Below, in pieces: positions 35,576-44,206 of a stretch of DNA of 64,000 nucleotides. This DNA is from Flavivirga aquimarina (GTDB lineage Bacteria > Bacteroidota > Bacteroidia > Flavobacteriales > Flavobacteriaceae): the NCBI RefSeq assembly GCF_030540835.1, contig NZ_JAUOEK010000024.1, positions 1 through 64,000 of the forward strand, given 5' to 3'. Positions within the stretch are counted from its first letter, which is position 1. Each line of letters starts with the position of its first letter. Made by a program: the position numbers and the translations under genes. The notes below the pieces were generated by a model that saw only the letters and a program-made list of their open reading frames with translations, ran no database searches and was not told where the DNA came from.

Positions 35576-38353
35576 ATGAGATCCCTTTTTTTAGCTATCC
35601 TACTATTATTTGTTTTTACTTCATTTTCACAATCAAAAGAATTTAAAATATCCGGAACTTTAATCTCCGAAGAAGAAAATATTCCTTTAGAATCGGCCAC
35701 AATATATTTACAACGTGTCATTGATAGCAGTTTAATAACTTATACCATTTCTGATAGGCATGGGAAATTCGCATTAGAAAATAGGACTCCAGATGCAAAG
35801 GCGAACCTCTATGTGTCTTATGTGGGCTATCAAACCTATTTCAAAACAATTAATTTAGACAAAAAGATCATAGATTTAGGTAAAATAAACTTAAAGATAA
35901 ATACAGATGCTTTAGATGAAATTGTGATTACTGCTGTAGCTCCTATTACAATTAAAAAAGATACATTAGAGTTTAATGTGAAATCCTTTAAAACAAAGAA
36001 AGATGCTAATGTTGAAGACTTACTAAAAGAACTTCCCGGAGTAGAAATTGATGAAGAAGGAAAGATAATAGTAAATGGAAAAGAAGTTAATAAAGTATTA
36101 GTAAATGGAAAACCATTTTTTGGAGACGACCCAACAATAACGACAAGAAACTTAACTAAAGATATCGTTGAAAAGATTCAGATTTTAGATACCAAAACGA
36201 AAGATCAAGCCTTTACGGGCGAAGAAGTAGATGGCGAAAACAAAACAGTAAATCTGGTTATAAAAGAAGAAAACAATAAAGGTGTTTTTGGTAGAGCGGC
36301 AGCTGGGGTTGGTACAGACGATCATTATGAGTATGCTGGTATGTTTAACTATTTTGATAACGATCGGCGAATAAGTGTTTTAGCAGGAGGTAATGATATT
36401 AACTCGCCAGGCTTTAGTTTTGGTGAAATACGCAAAATGTTTGGCGGAGGTAGTATGAATTTTAATAGTAATGGATCGTTTAGTGTGGGTGGACGGTCTT
36501 TTGGCGGAGGTCAAGGTATTACAGAATCTGAAAACTATGGAGCTAATTATGCTGACAAATTTGGAGAAAAAGTAGATGTAGCTGCAAACTATTTTTATTC
36601 TGGAAGTAACTCAGAAAATAAAACAGTGAGAGATAGAGAGAATATTTTAGCAGATTCAAGATACTTTACAGCTTCTAATTCCAATTCTTTTAATGATAGT
36701 GATAGTCATAGTGCAGATTTTGAGTTTGATATAAAAGTAGACCCCACACTTTTAATAAATATAGAACCATCATTTAGACGTTCAAAAAGTAAAACAGTAT
36801 ATTCTGAAAATGAAACATCAGAAGATGAATTAAATACACTAATAAATCAATCTACATTAACATCAAATGTAGAAACAATAGGTAAAAACTTTGGTAATGA
36901 TATTGACATTACAAAACGATTTGGTTCTAATGGTGCATTTTTAAGGTTTAGTATAGAAAATGAAATAAATGTTAGTGAAAGTGATGATTTTTTAAATTCT
37001 GAAACTAATATTTTTGGTGACAATCCAGAAGACATCATAAGAGAGCAATATACAGATGGAGAAAACAAGGTTGTTAATTTTAATTCAGATATAACATATC
37101 GGTTACCGTTAATAGGAAAGGAATTCTTTTTAGAATTTAAATATGATTATAGAAGGAATAAACAGGAGGATAGAAAAAGCACATTCGATAGAGATGAAGA
37201 TACTAATGAGTTTGCAATTTTTAATACAGAATTAAGTACCGATTTTGTATATATTAATGAAACCAGCACACCTTCTTTTGAGTTAGAATATAGAAAGAAA
37301 GAATGGTCTGCAAGATTTGAAGCATTATATATTTTTAGAAACTTGGAAAATAATGATGAATTGAGGCCGGAATTAAGTTTAAAACGAGATTTTGAAGCTA
37401 TAGAATTAAGATCTAGATTTCGGTATAGGTTTAACTCCAAATCATCATTTAGTTTGGGTTATAACTTAAATAATAATCCGCCACAATTATCACAATTACA
37501 ATCATTCAAAGATGTTTCAGATCCGTTAAATACAGTTACGGGAAACCCGAACTTAGAGCCGGAAAATAACCATCGAGTTTATATACGTTATAACAGTTTT
37601 GATTTTCAAAAAGGCTCTGGTTTTTACGGATATTTAAGTGCCAACTTTCGAGACAATACGGTAGTTAGAAAAACCATAATAGACGAAAATTTAGTTAGAG
37701 AAACGACTTATGCCAATGTAAATGGTAATTATAATGTTAATGGATACATATCGGTTAATAAAAAAGTGAAACTAGATAATTTGCTTTCTGTCGATTTTAG
37801 ATTAGGATTTGGACCAGGCATAAGAAGAACAATAAACTTTAATAACGATGTTCAATATGCAAGTACCAATAAATCTATAACCCCTAATTTAAGGATAAGA
37901 TTTGTTTGGAAAGATGTTTTAGAACTTACCCCTATGTATAGAATGTCGTTTACTAAAAACACATTTGATTTGGATAATTTTGAGGAACAAGAATTTGTTA
38001 ACCACGCTTTAAATATAAATACAGCTACTTTTTTACCAAAAGCATTAGAATGGCGAAACGATATTCAATTTAGTTATAATCCTAATATATCAGACGATTT
38101 TCAAAAAAGTGCCTGGTTTTGGAATTCCACTTTAGCATATTCTTTTATGAAAGATAAAGCAACAGTAACACTCAAGGCTTACGACTTGTTAAAACAGAAT
38201 ACCAATGCCAGAAGAGTGGCCACCCAAAACTATATAGAAGATACGCAAAGTACCGTATTACAACAGTATTTTATGCTAAGTTTTAGCTGGAAGTTTAATA
38301 CTTTAGGAAAAGCAGGTGAGGTAAGAGACGGGAGAAGATATAGAATAAATTAG
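35576..38353 (+). CDS. PF14905-type outer-membrane beta-barrel receptor, copy 2 of tandem pair
   Basis: A 925-residue paralogue of the preceding receptor. ATG at 35576 gives MRSLFLAILLLFVFTSFSQ, a clean signal peptide, so I prefer it to the upstream TTG at 35546. Domain order is the same: regulatory domain (about 25-105), plug-like LLKELPGVEIDEEGKIIVNG, then barrel ending MLSFSWKFNTLGKAGEVRDG. A Gly-rich insertion (MFGGGSMNFNSNGSFSVGG and following) distinguishes it from copy 1. Identity is highest in the plug and the last ~80 residues and lower in mid-barrel, where surface loops would set ligand specificity. The 144-bp gap upstream carries no LytTR-like repeats, so it may be co-transcribed with copy 1. 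Confidence 0.9.
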   Translation: MRSLFLAILLLFVFTSFSQSKEFKISGTLISEEENIPLESATIYLQRVIDSSLITYTISDRHGKFALENRTPDAKANLYVSYVGYQTYFKTINLDKKIIDLGKINLKINTDALDEIVITAVAPITIKKDTLEFNVKSFKTKKDANVEDLLKELPGVEIDEEGKIIVNGKEVNKVLVNGKPFFGDDPTITTRNLTKDIVEKIQILDTKTKDQAFTGEEVDGENKTVNLVIKEENNKGVFGRAAAGVGTDDHYEYAGMFNYFDNDRRISVLAGGNDINSPGFSFGEIRKMFGGGSMNFNSNGSFSVGGRSFGGGQGITESENYGANYADKFGEKVDVAANYFYSGSNSENKTVRDRENILADSRYFTASNSNSFNDSDSHSADFEFDIKVDPTLLINIEPSFRRSKSKTVYSENETSEDELNTLINQSTLTSNVETIGKNFGNDIDITKRFGSNGAFLRFSIENEINVSESDDFLNSETNIFGDNPEDIIREQYTDGENKVVNFNSDITYRLPLIGKEFFLEFKYDYRRNKQEDRKSTFDRDEDTNEFAIFNTELSTDFVYINETSTPSFELEYRKKEWSARFEALYIFRNLENNDELRPELSLKRDFEAIELRSRFRYRFNSKSSFSLGYNLNNNPPQLSQLQSFKDVSDPLNTVTGNPNLEPENNHRVYIRYNSFDFQKGSGFYGYLSANFRDNTVVRKTIIDENLVRETTYANVNGNYNVNGYISVNKKVKLDNLLSVDFRLGFGPGIRRTINFNNDVQYASTNKSITPNLRIRFVWKDVLELTPMYRMSFTKNTFDLDNFEEQEFVNHALNINTATFLPKALEWRNDIQFSYNPNISDDFQKSAWFWNSTLAYSFMKDKATVTLKAYDLLKQNTNARRVATQNYIEDTQSTVLQQYFMLSFSWKFNTLGKAGEVRDGRRYRIN

Positions 38354-38391
38354 TGCTTACATGCACAAGAAATAAACTTTTATAATTCCAT

Positions 38392-38421
38392 TTGGTTAAC
38401 TAAAATTAAATTATATCTTTG
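38392..38421 (+). promoter_or_regulatory. canonical promoter of the ABC transporter operon
   Basis: TTG (38392-38394), a 19-bp spacer and TATCTTTG (38414-38421) match the Bacteroidota consensus exactly. Because the -7 element overlaps the possible GTG start at 38421, the ATG at 38457 must be the real start of the first gene. Confidence 0.8.
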
Positions 38422-38456
38422 TGTCATACTTGAATAGGACACTAATACATTACTGT

Positions 38457-39278
38457 ATGATTTATATAAATGACCTGGTATTTAATTATGATAAACAAAA
38501 AAGTTTATTTAATAATTTGAGTTTAGAACTTGAAAGTGGACAAATAGTTGGTTTGTTTGGTAAAAATGGATCAGGAAAATCTACTTTTCTAAAGTTAATC
38601 TCTGGATTAATAAATCCAAGATCTGGTGTTGTGAAATTAAATGGAGATAACCCTTTTAAGCGTTTACCTTCTTTGATGGAAGATGTTTACCTAGTATCAG
38701 AAGATTTATATATACCCGACATTTCTATTAAAAAATACATTGATGCTTATGCGTTCTTTTACAAAAAATTTGATTTAGAAAAAATGCATAAAATCATGAA
38801 AGATTTTGCGCTTCAAGAAACAGATTATTTGCACAAAATATCATACGGTCAAAAGAAAAAATTTTTGATTGCTTTCGCACTTTCCACCAATTGTCAATTT
38901 TTGCTCTTAGACGAACCTACTAATGGAATAGATATCACATCAAAAAGTATATTTAGAAAGGTGTTAATAAATTCTATAACAGATCATCAAATGGTAATTA
39001 TATCCACACACCAAGTAAGAGATATTGAAACTATTATAGACCGTGTTTTGGTTTTAGATGATGGAAATAATGTTTTTAATTATCATGTTAATGATATATC
39101 AGAACACTTAAAGTTTGAAAGGCTTGCAGATATTTCAAACAAAAAAAATATAGTGTTTTATGAAAAAGAATTAGGGGCGTATAAAGTTATTTCTCCAGTC
39201 GATAATAGCGAAGAAACAGATATTGATTTAGAATTATTATTTAATGCAATTATAAGTAAGGCTCAAATAAAATTATAA
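38457..39278 (+). CDS. ABC transporter ATP-binding protein (YtrB-like)
   Basis: A 273-residue ABC ATPase with Walker A GKNGSGKST (about 35-43), Q-loop region, a signature variant ISYGQKKKF in place of LSGGQ, Walker B FLLLDEP, and the H-loop in IISTHQ. It powers the membrane subunit encoded 2 bp downstream. A YtrA-type GntR gene in the same operon points to the BcrA/YtrB class of exporters linked to envelope stress or antimicrobial resistance, though the substrate is unknown. The start at ATG 38457 is set by the promoter just upstream. Confidence 0.92.
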   Translation: MIYINDLVFNYDKQKSLFNNLSLELESGQIVGLFGKNGSGKSTFLKLISGLINPRSGVVKLNGDNPFKRLPSLMEDVYLVSEDLYIPDISIKKYIDAYAFFYKKFDLEKMHKIMKDFALQETDYLHKISYGQKKKFLIAFALSTNCQFLLLDEPTNGIDITSKSIFRKVLINSITDHQMVIISTHQVRDIETIIDRVLVLDDGNNVFNYHVNDISEHLKFERLADISNKKNIVFYEKELGAYKVISPVDNSEETDIDLELLFNAIISKAQIKL

Positions 39279-39280
39279 TA

Positions 39281-40102
39281 ATGAATTTACAGGAGTATTT
39301 CAATTTAAACAGGTTCTGGTTGTATTTAAAGCATGATTTAAAATTGTATAAAAAAAAATATCTTGGTTTTATTCTAAGTTTTATTCTTGTACTTTTTTTA
39401 ATAGATTTATTTGTAATTGAACAGAATTTATATATAGTTAAAGTAGAAAATAATTATGTTAGAACGTTTAGAACAGAAATCTATCAAGTCGTTTTCTTGT
39501 TAACACTTTTAATGAGTTGGGTGTTAGTAATTGGATCAAGCTTTTTACCATTGAGAAAAAGAAGTAGTACTATTAATTATTTGCTTTTGCCAGTATCTTT
39601 ATTGGAGAAGGTTTTAGTGCAGTTTATTATAAGAGTAGTCGTATTTACATGTCTGTTTGTTTTTTTGTATTGGATAGAGTTTAAATTGGCGCTTTCTATA
39701 ATTTATTTATTTGAAGATAAGCAAAGTTTAATTGTACCTAGTTTTGGAGTGTTTGACTTTTTTGAAAAATCGTTAATATTTTCTCATAAAATAATTATAA
39801 TACTGTCTTTATTCTCTGTGACCTCATTTTTATTTGCAGCGACAACTTATTTTCAAAAACGCCCCGTTTTAAATACAGTACTTGCATTAGGAGTATTAGT
39901 TTTATTAGCCTTTGTTTTTTCGGTTGTAATGTCTCATGTATTATTACCTGATGAAGTTAATGGATTTGAAATGAAAATATTTGATAGAGAATTGCCTAAT
40001 AAATGGAATACCATACAAATATGCCTTTCTACTATAGGAGTGATGTCTAGTTTATTTTTCTTTCCAATTGCTTATTTTAAATTAAAAGAAAAGGAAGCTT
40101 AA
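39281..40102 (+). CDS. ABC transporter membrane subunit
   Basis: A 273-residue integral membrane protein. About six hydrophobic segments are visible: YLGFILSFILVLFLIDLFVI, VVFLLTLLMSWVLVIGSS, FIIRVVVFTCLFVFLYWI, IIIILSLFSVTSFLFAA, VLALGVLVLLAFVFSVVM and ICLSTIGVMSSLFFFPIAYF. This is the topology of ABC-2-type permeases. It has only 2 bp between it and the ATPase gene and 1 bp before the GntR gene, so one complete transporter (two of each subunit) is encoded. Sequence gives no hint of the cargo. Confidence 0.85.
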   Translation: MNLQEYFNLNRFWLYLKHDLKLYKKKYLGFILSFILVLFLIDLFVIEQNLYIVKVENNYVRTFRTEIYQVVFLLTLLMSWVLVIGSSFLPLRKRSSTINYLLLPVSLLEKVLVQFIIRVVVFTCLFVFLYWIEFKLALSIIYLFEDKQSLIVPSFGVFDFFEKSLIFSHKIIIILSLFSVTSFLFAATTYFQKRPVLNTVLALGVLVLLAFVFSVVMSHVLLPDEVNGFEMKIFDRELPNKWNTIQICLSTIGVMSSLFFFPIAYFKLKEKEA

Positions 40103-40103
40103 T

Positions 40104-40484
40104 ATGGAGTTTAAATCAAATAAAGGTATATATCTCCAAATTGCTGAAAATATTTGTAATCAGATATTAGAAGGTAAGTTAGAAGAAAATAAAAGAGTGC
40201 CATCTATACGAGAATTAGCTGTAGAGATGGAGGTTAATAGAAATACTGTAATGCGCACTTTTAGCTTTTTACAGGATGAGGAAATATTTGTAAATAAAAG
40301 AGGAGTCGGTTTTTTTGTAGCAGATAATGCCTCTAAGTTAATCTTAAAAAAAGAAAAGCAGAATTTTTTTAAAAATGAGTTTCCGTACCTAATAAAAAAA
40401 ATTAAGCTACTAAAACTTAATAGTGAAGATTTACAAGAACTTATTTTAGAAATGAAGAATAACGATACTCATGAAAACAAGTAA
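40104..40484 (+). CDS. GntR-family regulator, YtrA subfamily
   Basis: A 126-residue transcription factor. The N-terminal winged helix-turn-helix (KGIYLQIAENICNQILEGKL, then RVPSIRELAVEMEVNRNTVM) is typical of GntR, and only a short C-terminal helical tail (about 80-126) follows, which defines the YtrA subfamily. YtrA proteins usually repress their own ABC transporter operon and are relieved by cell-envelope agents, and here the gene lies third in such an operon. It overlaps the next gene by 14 bp, suggesting translational coupling. Confidence 0.92.
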   Translation: MEFKSNKGIYLQIAENICNQILEGKLEENKRVPSIRELAVEMEVNRNTVMRTFSFLQDEEIFVNKRGVGFFVADNASKLILKKEKQNFFKNEFPYLIKKIKLLKLNSEDLQELILEMKNNDTHENK

Positions 40485-41445
40485 ATATATATTAATTGCA
40501 TTTTTGATTTTCTTTTTTGGATCAATAACAGTGTTGCATATAGACTCGAAATTACACGAAGAGAGCTATAAAGCCTTAAGGATTGAAAAAGCGAAAAATA
40601 GAGAGATAAGAGATGATTTTTATATAGCTCGTGATGAATTTCGAAATAATAAGAGTAGAGAGAATTGGGGAAAATTATTAGAAAAAACAAAATTATATTT
40701 TACAGGTAATATCTTGTATGTAGAAGATTATAATACTGCTTGTTGGACTATTTATAATAACTATAAGAAATTTGGTAGCCTTGATGCTTTAAAAATGGTA
40801 AAAACTTGGGCAGAAACAGCTGTTAAGTTAACCCCTCAAGATGGACACATGCACGATACCTATGCAAATATTTTATTTGAGTTAGATTATGTTGAAGAAG
40901 CTGTAAAACATCAAGATACAGCAGTGAAGATACTTGAGAGAGAAGGACACGGATGGACAGATTTGTATAGAGAACGATTAAATAGATTTAAAATGCATTT
41001 ACAAGATAGTGATGTTAAAGTAGGTGATAAATACATTGATGTTACAGCAACAAGTTTTGATGATAAAAAGATTAATTTCTCCGAGTTGATTGATGGGCAA
41101 GTAGCATTAATAAATTTTTGGAGGTTATGGGATGAGAAAATCAATGAAAGGAATAAGTCTTTGTTGACCATTTATAATGAATTTAATGCTAAAGGGTTAA
41201 TTATCGTTGGTGTAACTAAGGGGGGCAGTTCAAATGTTCTTGAGACTATACATGATATGACTGCTAAAAATAAGCAACCTTGGGTAAATCTTTTAGATTT
41301 AGAAGGAGGTGACAGAATTTGGGATAGGTATAATGTTATAAATACACATTATAGAAGGTTATTAATTAATAAAGAAGGTGTTATTATTTCTATAAACCCA
41401 ACTGAAGAGGAACTAAAAGAACAGTTAAATCAATTATTAAAATAA
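40471..41445 (+). CDS. membrane-anchored thioredoxin-like protein without active-site cysteines
   Basis: A 324-residue protein with an N-terminal anchor or uncleaved signal (YILIAFLIFFFGSITVLHI). Residues 60-160 are helical and repeat-like (TPQDGHMHDTYANILFELDY resembles a TPR). The last ~140 residues follow the TlpA fold: VGDKYIDVTATSFDDKKINF, then ALINFWRLWDEKINERNKS. Where TlpA has WCxxC it has WDEKI, so both cysteines (positions 221 and 224) are replaced and redox catalysis is impossible. It is translationally coupled to the GntR gene and so belongs to the ABC operon. It may be a structural or chaperone relative. Confidence 0.8.
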   Translation: MKTSKYILIAFLIFFFGSITVLHIDSKLHEESYKALRIEKAKNREIRDDFYIARDEFRNNKSRENWGKLLEKTKLYFTGNILYVEDYNTACWTIYNNYKKFGSLDALKMVKTWAETAVKLTPQDGHMHDTYANILFELDYVEEAVKHQDTAVKILEREGHGWTDLYRERLNRFKMHLQDSDVKVGDKYIDVTATSFDDKKINFSELIDGQVALINFWRLWDEKINERNKSLLTIYNEFNAKGLIIVGVTKGGSSNVLETIHDMTAKNKQPWVNLLDLEGGDRIWDRYNVINTHYRRLLINKEGVIISINPTEEELKEQLNQLLK

Positions 41446-41524
41446 AATACGTATTAAATAGTTTTTTAAAAAACAGTTTTAAATTTTAACAAACAATAAT
41501 TTAATTATCAATCAAAAATCGAAC

Positions 41525-44101
41525 ATGAGAAAAAATGTATTCATCCTTTTATTGTCATTAATTTGTACTTTTTCATTTGCACAACAAACAATTGAAAATC
41601 CAGATTATAGTTATAGTACCGTTCCAGGAGATTTAACTAAAATAGAAATTTTAGAAGATGCTACAGTATTGCATTTTCACATTAAGTACAAACCGAAATA
41701 TTGGATTTTTATACCTAAAAAAACGTTTATAAAAAACGTCGATTCAGAAGAGAAACTTTTCGTTACTAAAGCTGAAGGGATTCCTTTGTCCAAACGTTTT
41801 TTCATGCCAGAGTCAGGTGAAACTAGGTATAAATTATATTTTCCTAAATTAAATAAACCTATAAATAAAATTGATTTTGGAGAAGCCAATGATGGAGGTA
41901 CTTGGTTTATGTATGATGTAATTATTAATGAGGATGAAAATGATTTAATGTTGCCAAGAGTGTTGCGTGGAGATTGGTTATTAACAGACGGTAGTAACCG
42001 TTGGGATTATACTTTTAATCCAAAAAATGCGATAGTAGATAAACGTGTTTGGACTTATAAGTCGGTTGAAAATAAAGGAAAGACATATAAAATAACTCTT
42101 GAGAGTTCTGGGGAATTTAAAATAGTTTATGGAAAGCTAAGTAAAAAAGGGAAAGTAGATTTTGGGTTAACCCCTAAAGCATTACAGACTTATAGTTTAG
42201 AAAAAACAAATAACCCTAAATTTAAGTTAGAAAATGATGAGGTTTTTAAAGCATCTAATATTCTTAATAAAGATTCAGCAATCTATTCTGGTGTAATAAA
42301 AGGTTACACAGAAAGAGTCGGTATGAAAACAGGAATGGTCTATGTTAACAATGTTTTTAAAGGAAATCAAGAATCTAATTTGGTTAAAATTTCTGCAGAT
42401 GGTAGTTTTTCAATTAAACTTAATTTGAGGCACCCTCAGTTTGTTCTTGTAAGAATAGCAGGCCTTAATGAGTTTGTTTTTGTAGAACCTGGAAAAGAAA
42501 CATTTCATTTTATAAATGGTAAAAAATCGCTTTTTATGGGAGATTGTGCTCAAGTAAACTCTGATTTATATGCAATGAAAGATATACGATATTTTGATTC
42601 CCAATCAGCAATAGACAGTATAGGGATAACATCTCCTGAAGCATACAAAAAAATGTGTTTTGATGCTATGGATGAAGAGTTGAAAGCAGTTAAGGAGCTT
42701 GCAGAAAAACAATTTATTAGTAATAAATCACTTCAAATTAAAAAGATAGATATAACATATGGAGCCTTTGAAGAAGCATCCGGTTATAATATGTATAGAG
42801 GGAGTTTAGAAAGAAGAAATAAATCTGCTAAAACAGAAAAACAAAAAAAACCTTTTAAAGCATTTGAAGTTGATAGGTCTTTTTTTGATTTTGTAACAAC
42901 AGAGTCTATTAATAATAAGTTAGCTGTCTTATCTACAAATTATAATTATTTTATAAACAGATTAATGTATGATAATGTTTTTAGAGCAGATAATGCAAAA
43001 CGACCAACTATTGCTGAGCGTGCAGATTGGATACAAAGGCAAGGGAAAGAATTGTCATTAGAAGAACTAGAGATGGTAGAAGCGAGTAAAGAAATAGAAA
43101 CACCTGAAATAGTAATAAAACAAGAGAAATTTAGAAAAGCTCATGGAAACGTTGAGCAAACTTTTTATAAAAAATATGCTAAAGAATATCAAAGTTTTTC
43201 AAAAGAGAACAAAGAAAAACCAAAATTTAATCATTATGTTTTGAATTTAGCTGATTATGTGACAACCAAAGGCGATACTCTTTCTGATGAAGAGATTAAA
43301 ATGGTTGAAGCTGTTAAAATATTAAAAACAGCTATTGAATTAGAAAATGAAAAAAGGTTTAATGAAATATATGGAAAAGTAAGAGGAGAATTTTATAAAA
43401 AATATAGTAACAGTATTTCAAGTCTAAATAGGCATAACTATTATTCTAAAATAGATAAAAATATTAAAGATTATTTTGGCGATTCAGATGTTTTTCTATA
43501 TGATATTATAGCTTTTCAAAGAGCGAATAAAAGATTAGAAGATTACAATGTGTATTCAGATGATGAGCTAAAAACTATTCAACAAAAAATTAAAGATCCC
43601 TTTCTGGTGACGTATATGGCTGCTATAAATGAGGATACAAAAGAAAAAATTGAATTAAATAAAACAAAAGGAGGTTATAATGTCAATGCAGTCGAAAATA
43701 CTGAAGGAGATGAGTTGTTTAATGCAATGATTAAAAAGTTTAAAGGAAAAGTAATTTATGTCGATTTTTGGGCTACTTGGTGCGGGCCATGTAAATCTGG
43801 AATTAGTAGAATTAAACCTTTAAAAGAAGAAATGAAAAATGATGATGTTGTGTTTCTTTATATAACAAATCAAACATCTCCAGAAGGTACTTGGAAAAAC
43901 GCTATTGCAGATATTAAAGGAGAACATTATAGAGTGACTAAGGATGAATGGAATTATCTTACAGACAAATTTAAAATATCGGGAATCCCTCATTATACTT
44001 TAGTTAATAAAAAAGGAGAGATTGTTAAGCCTAAAATGGGGCATAACTCAAACTCAAAACTTAAAACTATTTTAAAAAAACAAATTAAAAGTGACATATA
44101 G
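41525..44101 (+). CDS. secreted TlpA-like thioredoxin protein with GxW module, long form
   Basis: An 858-residue homologue of the 25108 protein. Signal peptide MRKNVFILLLSLICTFSFAQ, shared N-terminal domain (ENPDYSYSTVPGDLTKIEIL), GxW module (LPRVLRGDWLLTDGSNRWDY, about 141-225), a longer charged helical middle (about 240-735) and a C-terminal TlpA domain with FWATWCGPC (C753, C756) and GIPHY. The insertion in the middle is Lys/Glu-rich (EKADWIQRQ-like, EEIKMVEAVK) and partly duplicated (ELEMVEASKEIETPEI vs EEIKMVEAVKILKTAI), suggesting an internal repeat. It is likely exported to the periplasm or surface. The 79-bp upstream gap has no clear promoter. Confidence 0.85.
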   Translation: MRKNVFILLLSLICTFSFAQQTIENPDYSYSTVPGDLTKIEILEDATVLHFHIKYKPKYWIFIPKKTFIKNVDSEEKLFVTKAEGIPLSKRFFMPESGETRYKLYFPKLNKPINKIDFGEANDGGTWFMYDVIINEDENDLMLPRVLRGDWLLTDGSNRWDYTFNPKNAIVDKRVWTYKSVENKGKTYKITLESSGEFKIVYGKLSKKGKVDFGLTPKALQTYSLEKTNNPKFKLENDEVFKASNILNKDSAIYSGVIKGYTERVGMKTGMVYVNNVFKGNQESNLVKISADGSFSIKLNLRHPQFVLVRIAGLNEFVFVEPGKETFHFINGKKSLFMGDCAQVNSDLYAMKDIRYFDSQSAIDSIGITSPEAYKKMCFDAMDEELKAVKELAEKQFISNKSLQIKKIDITYGAFEEASGYNMYRGSLERRNKSAKTEKQKKPFKAFEVDRSFFDFVTTESINNKLAVLSTNYNYFINRLMYDNVFRADNAKRPTIAERADWIQRQGKELSLEELEMVEASKEIETPEIVIKQEKFRKAHGNVEQTFYKKYAKEYQSFSKENKEKPKFNHYVLNLADYVTTKGDTLSDEEIKMVEAVKILKTAIELENEKRFNEIYGKVRGEFYKKYSNSISSLNRHNYYSKIDKNIKDYFGDSDVFLYDIIAFQRANKRLEDYNVYSDDELKTIQQKIKDPFLVTYMAAINEDTKEKIELNKTKGGYNVNAVENTEGDELFNAMIKKFKGKVIYVDFWATWCGPCKSGISRIKPLKEEMKNDDVVFLYITNQTSPEGTWKNAIADIKGEHYRVTKDEWNYLTDKFKISGIPHYTLVNKKGEIVKPKMGHNSNSKLKTILKKQIKSDI

Positions 44102-44206
44102 TTTTTTTGTATAAAAAAGAACAGTAAAAATTGTAGTATTAAAGAAGAGTATTGAATTAATCTAAATATTTCGATCGGTAGATTTCGTGCTTTATTAAAA
44201 CCAGCG

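Noticed and set aside
38421-38456. GTG start of the ABC ATPase at 38421
   Set aside because: The GTG overlaps the last base of a canonical -7 element, so it would be at or before the transcription start.
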